Assembly: GCA_018350325.1 (NCBI GenBank)
Contig: JAEVLN010000018.1
Location: forward strand, 1,678,185-1,742,184
Direction: 5' to 3'
DNA length: 64,000 bases
Origin: Globodera rostochiensis
Taxonomy: Eukaryota; Nematoda; Chromadorea; Rhabditida; Heteroderidae
Shown here piece by piece: positions 54,195 through 64,000 of this stretch; the stretch's first letter is position 1; every line of letters begins with the position of its first letter. A model generated the notes under the pieces. It worked only from the letters and a program-made list of their open reading frames with translations, ran no database searches and had not been told where the DNA came from. The translations under genes and the position numbers were made by a program.

Positions 54195-55082
54195 GACTCC
54201 TCCCATTCTTAAAAGGCACACCATCATTTTTTTAACTTTTTAATTCCAACAAAATTTCTAAATTCTCTGGCCCCAATCCTCCCCCCCCTCAAATTTTTTT
54301 AGAAAAATCGCTGATCAAAATTCGCTCAGAAAAGCAAAAATTGGCCACAACAAGATTTTTAGAGAAGTTTTCCACCCCCGAGGGGTCGGGGAGAAACCCT
54401 ACTCCACTCTTGCGTAAACCAGTTTTTTTCTCTGAAATTCCGAAACAAAATTCATAATTTTGCTAAAATTTTGATGAAATTTCTTCAAGACCCCCACCAC
54501 CTAAAAGGCAGAATCCAAAAGAATGATGACGATAAAATTGAAGTTAAAGACAATGGAGGAAGATATTTTTGAATAACAAAAAATTTTTTGTTTTAACATT
54601 GAACACAAAAAAAATTTTCCTTGAAAAGTCCCGGTTAGTCCCGGTCCCGGTCAACCCTACATTTGAGATAGGGCCGATTAGCACTACTCTCCGCTTATTA
54701 GCATGAATTTTTTCAAATTTTTATTTTCACTTCTAATGGGGGGGATTAAAAAGTGTTTGTAAATATATGATCACCAAAAAACTGGGAAAGTGGCAGTCCT
54801 GGAAGTTGAGTAGGAAAAGAACTGTTCCAAATGAGGAATGAATGGTATAATTGGAAAGCCCAGAAAAAATGCTACAAAAAATGTAATAACATCCCGTTTA
54901 TCTGAATTCGCACTCACAAATTACAGTCGTTTTCATTTATTGCTGTAAGTGCTTGTAAACATATGACCATGACCGAAAATCAAATTTACAAAATCCCATC
55001 AAATTTAGATAGAATCAGTCTATTGTATTGAATTTAGCGGATATTTTAGGATTTAAAATTTAATCAAAAGCATTAATTTTAC

Positions 55083-55298
55083 GTGCCGCGCCGTCTTATT
55101 GTATGCACATGGGTCGGTAATGTCGTCATTGCCACGCGCCTCTTATTTATTTGCATAGTTTCGGGTAAATATATTTATTTCGTTATAACATTTTTATTTT
55201 TCATTCTGTCCATTTTTTATTGGGCGGAAATTATTGGGGTTTCAGCTCCTGATTTGTTTATATTAATAGATTTAGTTTTCAACAATTTTGACTTTTGA
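55083..55298 (+). CDS. open frame with membrane helices, candidate exon
   Basis: It starts M-P-R-R-L-I-V-C-T-W-V-G-N-V-V-I-A-T-R-L, then long hydrophobic runs and I-G-V-S-A-P-D-L-F-I-L-I. A GGGTCG|GTAATG donor lies inside. The GC-richer 5' part supports coding; the rest may be T-rich chance. Confidence 0.28.
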   Translation: MPRRLIVCTWVGNVVIATRLLFICIVSGKYIYFVITFLFFILSIFYWAEIIGVSAPDLFILIDLVFNNFDF

Positions 55299-55628
55299 AA
55301 TTTTTTGGTTTTGCATTTACAAAAATACAATGACTTTTTAATTAAAAATAATTCAAATATATTAATAATAAAAAAATATATACATAATCAAATAAAATTT
55401 TTTAACAAAAAATTTCAGCATTTTTTTAAAAATTTAATCAGTGTCTCAGTGGGCAAAACAGTATATAAGTTTATTTTCTCAGAATCACAATAGAAAACAC
55501 CAAAAACGTTTTCAAAGGCGAAAAATTCTCAAAATCTTGGGGATTGATGCGACCGGTTTTTTAGAAATTTTGTTGATTTGCAATCAACACGTTAAAAAAA
55601 TTGAAGATTTTTAGGGATGGGAGGTGTT

Positions 55629-55650
55629 GGCGGTGCCGACAGGCGCCGCC
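55629..55650 (+). repeat. GC hairpin unit with GACA loop
   Basis: GGCGGTGCC-GACA-GGCGCCGCC, preceded by GGGATGGGAGGTGTT and followed by GGGGAAATTTCTTGAAG. Confidence 0.85.
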
Positions 55651-56109
55651 GGGGAAATTTCTTGAAGATTTTAACAAGGTTTTATTAAGAAAAATTGCTT
55701 CAATTTAGCCAACACATAAAATTTGGTAGTGAAAAAATTTTTCTATATTTTCGATAAATGACTATAACATTTTGAATTTTCAAAATCTTTTAAAATATAT
55801 TAAAAAAATTGCTCTGATTTTTCTGCATTTTATCACTAAAATAATTAACAATGGAAAGGTCCCTAAGTGTCCACGAAGTTTCTGGATGAAACTTGGCATA
55901 CTGATAAATCACCCCCACATTTTTACCACAAAGTGGCAAACTTTGCACAAAATTATGTTTATAATACTCACCTAATTTTGCTGGGCAAAAAGGTAAAATT
56001 TGACCTGAATTGTCATAAAGATATTTTTTTTTAACTTTGAAAAAATTAAAAATGTTTAGAATTTTTTTCACCTACCATAGATTTTCATAGAAAGTGGTAA
56101 AAAAGTATT

Positions 56110-56190
56110 TACAACATCCGGATCCGTATCCCCATCTGACCTACATTACATCCAAAAGCACTCACCACTACACCACCTCCTAGTCCATGT
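56110..56190 (-). other. tRNA-like box pair, degenerate
   Basis: On minus, A box TGGTGTAGTGG (56175-56165) is followed by GTGAGTG and, about 50 bases on, by a degenerate B box (GGATACGGATCC). Position relative to the hairpin at 55629 repeats the order seen in the complete elements. Confidence 0.4.
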
Positions 56191-56238
56191 GATATTTTTA
56201 AAAATACTTAATTTTTCCCAAAAAAAGTCCGACCATTA

Positions 56239-56373
56239 GGGGTGTTCACCCCCGATCCTGGACCATGAAAAAGCTCGGGGACGGGGCGGGGAGGCCGGGG
56301 TTGACCATGTCGCGGGTTGGGGTTGGGGACTACCCCTTTTTGGGCTCAGGGTCGGGGTTCGGGGACCAACCTT
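56239..56373. repeat. GGTCGGGG / CCCCGACC subterminal array
   Basis: Begins TAGGGGTGTTCACCCCCGAT, itself a short palindrome, and continues with GGGGTCGGGGTTCGGGG-like repeats. It is probably one end of another hAT-type element containing the hairpin at 55629 and the boxes at 56165. The opposite terminus and target duplication were not found. Confidence 0.5.
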
Positions 56374-57077
56374 AGTTTTAACACCGTAAATATAGCGAAA
56401 TCTTTATATACGAATAATAGGTTATAGACATTTTTTTCCTGTGAAAAATGTAGAATATATTTGAATTCTATCGCAGTGGACTACTTTTGAGTTTGTCGAT
56501 GAATTTTTAGGTATGTTAAACCCATGAGGGGTACATTTATTAAAATGAATTATATTTCTAATTTATATGTTTGTTTGGTATTAAATTCTCCTCATAGCAC
56601 TTGGTCAAAAAAATATGCTTTAATTAATGCGCGCACCTTATCGCATCATTTCATTAATTATTCATATCTATTGTGCCACCCTCCCTGTTTTTATACTAAA
56701 TGTTCTTGATTTTCCTATTAATAAATATATTTGTTTTAGTATCTTAAAATGAATTTTTTAAAAACAATTTAATATTTTGCAGCAAATAATTTATGAATTT
56801 GTTGTTTTTTATACTTTATATAAATAACTTTATTATCCTTATTATATTTATTTATTAACTACCATAGAATAATAATTTTTTATATTTGTAAACATGTTTA
56901 ATTTCCACGCGAACTCCGCCGTATTTTATGCTCTTTTTCTTTTGAAGCAATGCTTAAATTTTCTAATTGTTTTTTTATTTTTTAATTGTATATTCAGTCG
57001 AACGCCTTAATTACAAAACTGGAAGATTTTATAATGCTTTGGAGTCATGATGTAAACCTTTAAATTCATCTTTTAGT

Positions 57078-57110
57078 ACAGTGGTGTGCAAAAGTAAATG
57101 CGAAAATGCA
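57078..57110 (+). repeat. possible Tc1/mariner terminus
   Basis: TACAGTGGTGTGCAAAAGTA resembles Tc1-type inverted termini beginning CAGT at a TA site (recalled pattern). No inverted partner was found within 1 kb. The 110-codon frame at 57207-57539 has no transposase motif that could be recognised. Confidence 0.35.
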
Positions 57111-57764
57111 TTTTTTTTTTTGTTTAACGCGCTATAACAAACTAAAGAAGCATTGTGAAACAAAATGTTTTGGGCTTTTTTGTAGCATTTTTTGTGGGCT
57201 TTATAAATGTGCAAATTTTTTGTGTGGCCAAAAATCCCAAAAACTGATAAAAAGGTAATGGGACCAAATTGCTACATCACCTCTTTCATGGATATCCGCA
57301 AACGCAAAATAAACGGAAAATGGGGGTCATTTTGGAAAAAATCCCGGTACCGTCATAAGGGATGGGTAGGTAGCCCACTAAATTCTCTACAAAACCCAAA
57401 AAATTTGTTGTTTATGCATAAACTTACAAATACAAATTGGATTATTAAAGTTTATATAAAACTGCAAATATTCTTTTCTTTTTTTTGGAAAACTTTGCGG
57501 CTAAGTAATAAGATTATATCAACACGAATGAGCTACTGATGCATCAATTGCTGAAATCGGTCACTGCTTCTTTTTATGCAATAATTTTTCATTTTTTGAT
57601 GCTTTTTATCATAATTCATGAGGTAATAGATCATAATATAAAATGGTTATCATCCAAATGATTTATTTTATTAATTAATAACAATTCATAATATGATTTT
57701 ATTTTTTGATTGCTCAAAATAATTAATTTTTATAAATATAAAAATAACGATCCTTAAAATGTAG

Positions 57765-57868
57765 CGGCACTTTGTTTAGAATTTTTATATATGCGTAAAC
57801 GCACTTTACACATCGCTGAGACGCCAAAACTGAGGCAATTGTCGGCATTCATTTTAGGGAAAAAATGA
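57765..57868 (+). CDS. candidate terminal exon, overlaps next candidate
   Basis: After CTTAAAATGTAG: A-L-C-L-E-F-L-Y-M-R-K-R-T-L-H-I-A-E-T-P, then K-L-R-Q-L-S-A-F-I-L-G-K-K and TGA. It shares 57858-57868 with the next exon in another frame, so at most one is used in any transcript. Confidence 0.33.
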
Positions 57869-57982
57869 CTTTATAAATTTTAATTATTTTTGGTGGCTCG
57901 TTCTTTTTGCAAAAAGTGTGGCTTATCGCCATATTTCACACGGTGGTGTTTACATAATTAAAATCAATATTATAATCTTCAG
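57858..57982 (+). CDS. internal exon, 41 codons, membrane-associated
   Basis: The acceptor GGCATTCATTTTAG and the donor ATCTTCAG|GTTGTTG bound G-K-N-D-F-I-N-F-N-Y-F-W-W-L-V-L-F-A-K-S, then V-A-Y-R-H-I-S-H-G-G-V-Y-I-I-K. Open in this phase only. No family recognised. Confidence 0.43.
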
Positions 57983-57999
57983 GTTGTTGTCAACTTTTT

Positions 58000-60920
58000 T
58001 GATTTTAATAAATTACAAGTTTAGGTATATTTTCTAGTTTTATGTAAGCAACATAGTATATTAATCTTAATTTTATATTTTTATTTGTTTAAATTATTTT
58101 TTATTCAATCCTAAAGATTAATCATTTTGATTATTAATTTTCAAAAAACATTTTGTGTATTTCTAAATTAATTTGTTTTTGATTAGCTAGTACTATGTTT
58201 TTGGCAATATCATAGTTAATTAATTGGCAGTTTTACAGTGTATAGTTTATTTCTTAAGGGTTTGTAATAATTTTTTATGTATCTATTAGCAATTTGAATT
58301 ATGTTTTGTGGTATTAACTTTTTCTCTCATCAATTCAATATTGTTATTATTTAAATATTAATGAAAATGATTTAATATCATAAATTATACGTCTTTTATT
58401 TGCTTATGAAGATTATTGATTTTTTATTAATTCGGCTAGATTCAATACATTTCAGTTAGTACTAAGTAGAATGAGTTCACAATGCATATTTTTCGTAAAC
58501 TTAACATCAAGCAATTGGCCTCTGTATTTTGTTCAATAAAATATGATTCTGTCGTTGTTGTATTAATATAAATTAATGTTTGATCTTTCTGGGGATTCTA
58601 GAGCCATTTATCTTTTGCATCATCTGTATTTTCGTATTTTTTTATAATGTTTACATTTTAGTTTTTAAGCATTTTGATTTTGAAAAAAAAAATGTTGGCC
58701 TCTTCAATATTTTTTAAATTTTGCTTGAGTAGAGATATATTAATAAAAGCTATGATGGCTAGTTTATTTAAAGTATTTCTTTTTACTACATATAGATTTA
58801 TTTTGTAAATAGAATGCAGCTAGGATTACGAATTTGATTTTTCGTAGGTTTATTAATTGGTTTGAATTTATTTTAATTTAATTTGGCGAACTTTTATTTT
58901 TAAAGAATTTTTAAAAAGTAATTTAAAACTGTTGAATTTTAGTAAAAGGTTGGGCCGGTCTGCTAATAGGAATGTACAAAGAAATGAAAAAATCATTAAT
59001 TTCAATATTTTGTTTCTAGGCACATAAATATAAAAATTAATCATTATTTATGAATATATATTTTTGTTGACTGGGGCAGATGAATAAACTTCATGGATCA
59101 AAAAGCTTTTGTTTGATTTTATAATTTGGGTTTTAAAAGGTAGATATTTAACTTAAAATTAACGCACCAGAATTTACAGCACATTCATTTTTATATCTTT
59201 TTAATTGTTTATAATTTCTTTTTAATAAATGGAGCAAATATCTAAAATATAAATAATTGCTTAAAATGTTGCAAATATTAATGATAAATTTTAAAGTATA
59301 AAATTTATGAATGATGATGCCGGCACCCAATAAATTTTTTTATTTTTGTTTTTTAGGCATTAAAGTTACTAATAATTTTGTTAACTCTTATTTAAATTCT
59401 TAATTGATATGGTTAAATCTTCGTGTTTTTATTTAAAAACAGTAAGATGTTTGTTTATCTATTTCTTAATAGTGCATTGTATTTTGATTTTATCCGATTT
59501 GTTTTTGGAATTTCGTAAGCGTTCTCAAGTTTGTAATGTAGTATGCATTGTTGGTATTTTATTTTAATATAGGATTTTTATATGCATTTTAGTTATATAA
59601 TTTATTTAAAAATGTTGTGTTTTTGATGAAAAATTGTGCCTTTATTATTCATTTCTAATTTTTGTAATTTAACATGAGATTGTAAAATCCATTTGTAAAA
59701 CCAGCTTCTTCTCCCGGCAAATAAGTCGATGGGACAATACCATAATAGCCGCATTGCAATCTAAAACGAATAGTAGTGACCTAGTTATTAATTATTAAAT
59801 CTTGGCTTTCGCACGCTTGTACGTTTTAGTTTACAATATATAAAAAATAATAATTAAATTTTACAATTGTTTAATTAAAAAATCAACATTAAATTTTTTG
59901 TTTGGTTTTCAATAATTGGGGATTTGACTTTTGGTGTCGCGCGAGGTAGTGTCTGTATTTAGGCTAAATTTTTTAGGATTATATTAAAAATGTATAATGC
60001 CAAATGATAGGTAGAATAATTTTAAAAGTTGAAGTAAGATGTGTTACATTGTTCTATTATTTGTATTTAGATTGTGTAAGTCAATGTTATTTGGTAAAAT
60101 TTTATCTAAAGAAACGTTTTAACATTTGTCGTTAGTTTTGATTAATATAAGCATATACATATGCTAAAATTCGGAAGGGGTTTAGCTGATTATTTAAATT
60201 AACTTTTTAATTCCATTATTTTCATTTCTCTCTGTAAAGCAACTAAATTGAATTAACATTTTTGCATGTGCAGCATTTAATTCTATTTTTATTATCAATG
60301 AAGTTTTACCAGTGATGACGTATTTAAAAAAAATTAGTTTAGAAGTTTTTTAAATTAATTTTCGTACTGTGTAGAATTAAAATATTCTTTAATTTGTATA
60401 AATTAAATTCATAAACAACATTTAAGTAAATAATGTTGATATAAGCACTTAACCCTTGAGGGAAAATTTGTTTAGGACAAAAACAAAACGAAAAAAACTT
60501 ATTTTGAGAAAACAAAAAAATATATAACAAAATAAAATTGTCTTATGGCGTTTTTAAAAGAAAATTTCATAAAATTACAAAACATGGAATAAAAATTGTA
60601 AAAAGACAAAGATTTGTCTCAAAAATCTTTAAAATACAAATTGATCCAAATTGCTAAATCTTCCTTAAAAGGCTATTTTTGAGATTTGTATGTGCAAAAA
60701 AAAAAGTTTACAAACATCAAATTAGGGGTCGACCTCTAATGTTTAGTAGTCATTTAATCGGTTTAAAGTTTTTCTAAACCTTTTAACGGAGTTATATGCT
60801 TGTATGTTATTAGATCTCATGTTTTTTAGACTTTTTCAATCTTAGAGGATTATTTTTTTGTAAAATGAAAAAAATGAACGCAAAAATCAAATGATTGCGT
60901 TGGTTGCAGGAGGCAATGGC
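58000..60920. other. T-rich stretch, no gene seen
   Basis: T-rich, very low GC, with isolated short GC patches (for example 59.70-59.76 and 59.93-59.96 kb) too small to call. Confidence 0.35.
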
Positions 60921-60926
60921 TATCAG

Positions 60927-60990
60927 GGATGGGAGGAATTCCGTTTTTCCGTTGTTTTTGGCCCTTTTCCCGTTTTCCGAATAAATTCAC
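60927..60990 (+). repeat. possible hAT-type terminus with TTCCGTTTT motifs
   Basis: CAGGGATGGGAGGAATTCCG, then TTTTTCCGTT and CCCGTTTTCCG. The CAGGG start and short repeats fit the other elements; no partner end was identified. Confidence 0.35.
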
Positions 60991-62879
60991 CTCATTTTGA
61001 GCTGTTTATTTAAATAACAACATTATTTGCATAATATTAAATGAATAAATAATAAACTTATTAACATTGCTTTAATTTTCACAAAAACCACCTTAAAATT
61101 TGTTCATCTGCATGAGACTCGAAATCAAGGGTTTGTATTCTTGAATATTAATGGTTTGAGACTATTTTTAATTTAAATTGCAATAATTTCTTTGGTTGCT
61201 TATGCTAATTGTTTTTAATTTACCATTAAAAAGGCTTGTAATATTACTTTCTTTAAGTAAGGCATTTTCAAAAATAACTTTTAATTAGTGATTTTCTGAG
61301 CTTAAAAGTGGTTTTTTATTAAAGCATGTATATTCTTTAGAAACTTTTTATTTTTTCAGCGGCGCTCATTGTACTTTATTTAATGTTATTCGTCAATTTT
61401 TACCTATTAAAATCTATCTCGAATAACTTTAAATAGTTCAGTTTATTTTTCTATTTTAATTTGTCAAAATAAGGAGGAATTCGGATGAGCATATTCGTTT
61501 GGGGACTATTTGTTTGCACCCAGTCAATATTTCACATTTCTTTGAATGATAATTTTTCAATTAATTTATTGTATAAAACAAAATTCGTATAAACTATTAT
61601 ACGCTTAACAAAAAATTGTTATAAATTAAAAAATAAAAAATTAAATTTTGAATTAGTTGATGAATAAAGTCTTCTGCTAAGCTTGTAAATAAAAATATAA
61701 ATGCTTGGCCAGTAGCGACAATTGCCTTTTCAAGTAAAAACTTTTGCATGATGCATTTCGAAACTCAATGATGGAATTTACATAATATTTTCCTATTTTA
61801 CACTCAATCAAAAACCGCCTTATTTGGTTCTTTGATTGAAAATGTATAGAAAGATATAATTAAAAGGCTTTAAAATGTTTTTGAAAAATAATACAAATTA
61901 AACATATGTTTTTTAATTTCTTTGAATAGATGATCGATTACTTTTTCAACGGCCTTACAAAGGGTAATTAAATCGCATACAAAATCACAAGCTGATGTCC
62001 ATTTATTTTTCGTTGTAGATTTCTTCAAATAGCTAGAGCGGTGTATTTATTTTTATTTTTGGTGATATAAATTTTTTTGTTGTAGTAAATATATTAAATT
62101 TAAAGGTTTAAACTAAATTATTTTAATTTAATCACTTAACTCCAATGCAAAAAATTATAATTTCTTACAATTCACTTCGCTATTTAGAAGTAAACAGCTA
62201 GTTTTTTTGAACTGTTTTTATTATTTTTAATAAATTTAAAATATAAATAACTCAAAGTAATATTATTTTGGAGTTTATTTTCAAATTTTTTATCAGATTC
62301 GTATTTTAATGTTTTATATATTACCTTTGATAATAGCTGAAATTTGTTATATTTAAGCATATCATGGCATTGTTTTAATTTTTTAGTTTTGTTTTTTATG
62401 TATTTTACAGAATGTGCATTTTTCAATCGTTGCATTCCTTGAGACAATCGTCAATGTTCAGGGGTAGGTATTTTCCAAGTTATATCATTTTTTGAAAAAA
62501 ACGTATTTGAGGCAATCGGCATCTGATGAAAGTATCCAGAAGTCTTTTCCGTCGATCATTCATTAAGATAAAGGCGGCAACCAATCATTCTATGCCTTGA
62601 CATTTAATAATATTTTTATTGATTTGACTCATTAAAAAAATGATAAATTTTTAATGAATCGAATATTTATTTATTTTGTAATAAAAATCCATATTATGCA
62701 TGTGAATACACTAATTGTTTATAAATTTTTTTATCACTTCTTAATTTTAATTATTAAAACTATATTTTACATCACTAAAAAAAAATTATTTTTTAATAAT
62801 TTGAATGTAATTGTTGCATATTTTTTGTTAGTGCATTAAATTTAGTTATAAATTACAAATTGTTATCATTCTTTTTCAA

Positions 62880-62929
62880 ATGAATGGGCACTCGTCATGG
62901 GGTGTTTCTTATAAATACGCATACCCGGG
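62880..62929 (+). CDS. possible first exon, 16 codons
   Basis: ATG at 62880 opens M-N-G-H-S-S-W-G-V-S-Y-K-Y-A-Y-P, ending GG before a GTAGTGTC donor. The patch is GC-richer than its flanks. Confidence 0.3.
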
Positions 62930-63212
62930 TAGTGTCATTTTTAAAAACTTAAACAATTAAGAATCAAAACGAAATTTTGATTTTGATTTTGTAAAAAATC
63001 GGTAGAAAAACTTCGAAGATGCATTTGGAAAGTGTTAAAAAATTTAGGCCACATTTGAATAAATTCTTTTCATCGAGCGAAATAATAACACCAATTTCCG
63101 GGGACGAGAGACATAGTCTTATTTTTTAATTGATGGTAAATAAAAGATTTTGTTTGTTAATTCTTATTTATATTTTATATAGTTTTTTTTATTAGTTTTG
63201 TTATCAACGCAG

Positions 63213-63381
63213 TTCACACCTTCTAAACGATAGTGATTCCAGCCAGCAATATAGTGGCCTCAGTGCTCACCGAACCCACTTTGGCTTGTTCGAGTTTTGT
63301 TATATGCATTTTCATAGATTTTCATTAAAAGATTTTTATTTCGTTATAAATTTATATATATTAACGTTACCTCAAAAATGA
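63213..63381 (+). CDS. terminal exon, 55 codons, function unknown
   Basis: The acceptor TTAGTTTTGTTATCAACGCAG is followed by one base and then S-H-L-L-N-D-S-D-S-S-Q-Q-Y-S-G-L-S-A-H-R, T-H-F-G-L-F-E-F-C-Y-M-H-F-H-R-F-S-L-K-D, and on to TGA. The first 30 codons have a soluble, serine/histidine-rich composition. The exon at 62880-62929 upstream leaves two bases, which matches the single leading base here, so the two could be joined. Family unknown. Confidence 0.42.
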
Positions 63382-64000
63382 AGTTTTTTAAATTCTAAAA
63401 TGAACAGAAAGTATATTTTTATGCTTGTTTAGTGGCTAAAAGTTTTAATATATTGTTATGATCCAAATTTGTATTATGTTTTTTGTTTTATGTTAAAAAA
63501 TTCTTAATTGGGATAAAATTCCATTTAGGAGTATGCGATGACACTCGAGATATTTTTCTGTTCTTCTATCGAGCTTATTAGAATTTATTCTTTTTGATTT
63601 TTAAAAATGATTTTTAATTTTTTTTTCTTCTAGAATCTTTGGTTCTTGGAATATTAATATGTAACAAAAAACAGGTAAATTTATAATTAAAATTACTCAT
63701 CCATAATATTGTTATCTGTTTTATTTTTTTAACTTTAACGTGTGAAGAATATCATTATAAAGTTTGGATTTCTGCTCCTGGCCTGAAAATTCTTTAAATC
63801 AGTCCAATCATATCAAACCGCCCACAATTGGTCTTGACCGGATGCTCATCAGATTTTTTCTGCACTTATAAGTTATAACCATATAAAATGTTTTTGTATT
63901 TTTTAAATTTTATTTTATATAATTGTAAAAAGTTGATATATTTTAGTGTTTTTATATTTTAATTATACTTTTGCGTCAAGTTCACATTATTTTTGGGTTC

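Larger units (their letters stand above)
53522..54659. mobile_element. hAT-type MITE (GGGACC family), 1138 bp
   Basis: The ends are TAGGGTTGAGCGGGACCGG and, inverted, TAGGGTTGACCGGGACCGGG, with 8-bp CATTTGAG duplications (53514-53521 and 54660-54667). Subterminal arrays of GGGACC/GGTCCC fill 53535-53670 and 54628-54655. The interior has the same order as in the GGATAC element: tRNA-like boxes at 53744-53799, then one GC hairpin at 54176-54194. No transposase. The frames across the ends are repeat artefacts. Confidence 0.94.

Noticed and set aside
57207..57539. A 110-codon frame next to a Tc1-like terminus as transposase
   Set aside because: No helix-turn-helix or DDE motif could be read; lysine/tryptophan-rich text is not enough, and the opposite terminus is missing.
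1..64000. CRISPR array, bacterial operon or plasmid features
   Set aside because: Repeats are irregular and palindromic-transposon-like, there are no spaced identical repeats with unique spacers, and coding DNA is split by introns.

Overview
This is a very AT-rich eukaryotic nuclear window (roughly three quarters A+T by eye). It has no bacterial operons, no long uninterrupted genes and no rRNA. Coding DNA survives only as short, GC-richer islands of about 40 to 230 bases. They are bounded by polypyrimidine-AG acceptors and GT donors, and they sit in T-rich (sense strand) introns, some only about 30 to 75 bases long. The best recognised gene is a five-exon serpentine receptor that looks like the nematode Srsx chemoreceptor family (24028-25156, minus strand). 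With the small exons, tiny introns and AT bias, this suggests a nematode. No conserved housekeeping gene was found to confirm that.

Layout. 2.4-4.5 kb: minus-strand exons, including multi-pass membrane segments. 7-24 kb: T-rich on the plus strand, mostly plus-strand exons. The clearest are a phased two-exon pair at 12821-13154, a 60-codon terminal exon at 16338-16525, an exon at 19441-19510 just downstream of a MITE, and a two-exon end at 23525-23700. 24.0-25.2 kb: the Srsx-like receptor, flanked by an inverted pair of polypurine/ACCGGTAA repeats. 26.3-28.2 kb: two hAT-type elements, one nested in the other. 28-53 kb: A-rich on the plus strand, mostly minus-strand exons (30.4-31.9 kb, 47.8-48.4 kb, 50.4 kb, 52.3 kb), with remnants of a retrotransposon RNase H, a pogo-like transposase and two hAT transposases, plus a segmental duplication. 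52.7-54.7 kb: two more complete hAT-type MITEs. 55-64 kb: T-rich, plus-strand exons.

The most notable structure is a set of non-autonomous hAT-type elements, five of them with perfect 8-bp target duplications. Their ends and subterminal repeats differ completely, yet several share an internal cassette: a tRNA-like A box/B box pair followed by a GC-rich hairpin (GGCGGTGCC-GATA-GGCGCCGCC). Twelve copies of the hairpin are visible, one with a compensatory base-pair change. The direction of the AT skew switches with the inferred direction of transcription, so it can guide gene finding here. Most exon products are not recognised and are described only by what can be read.
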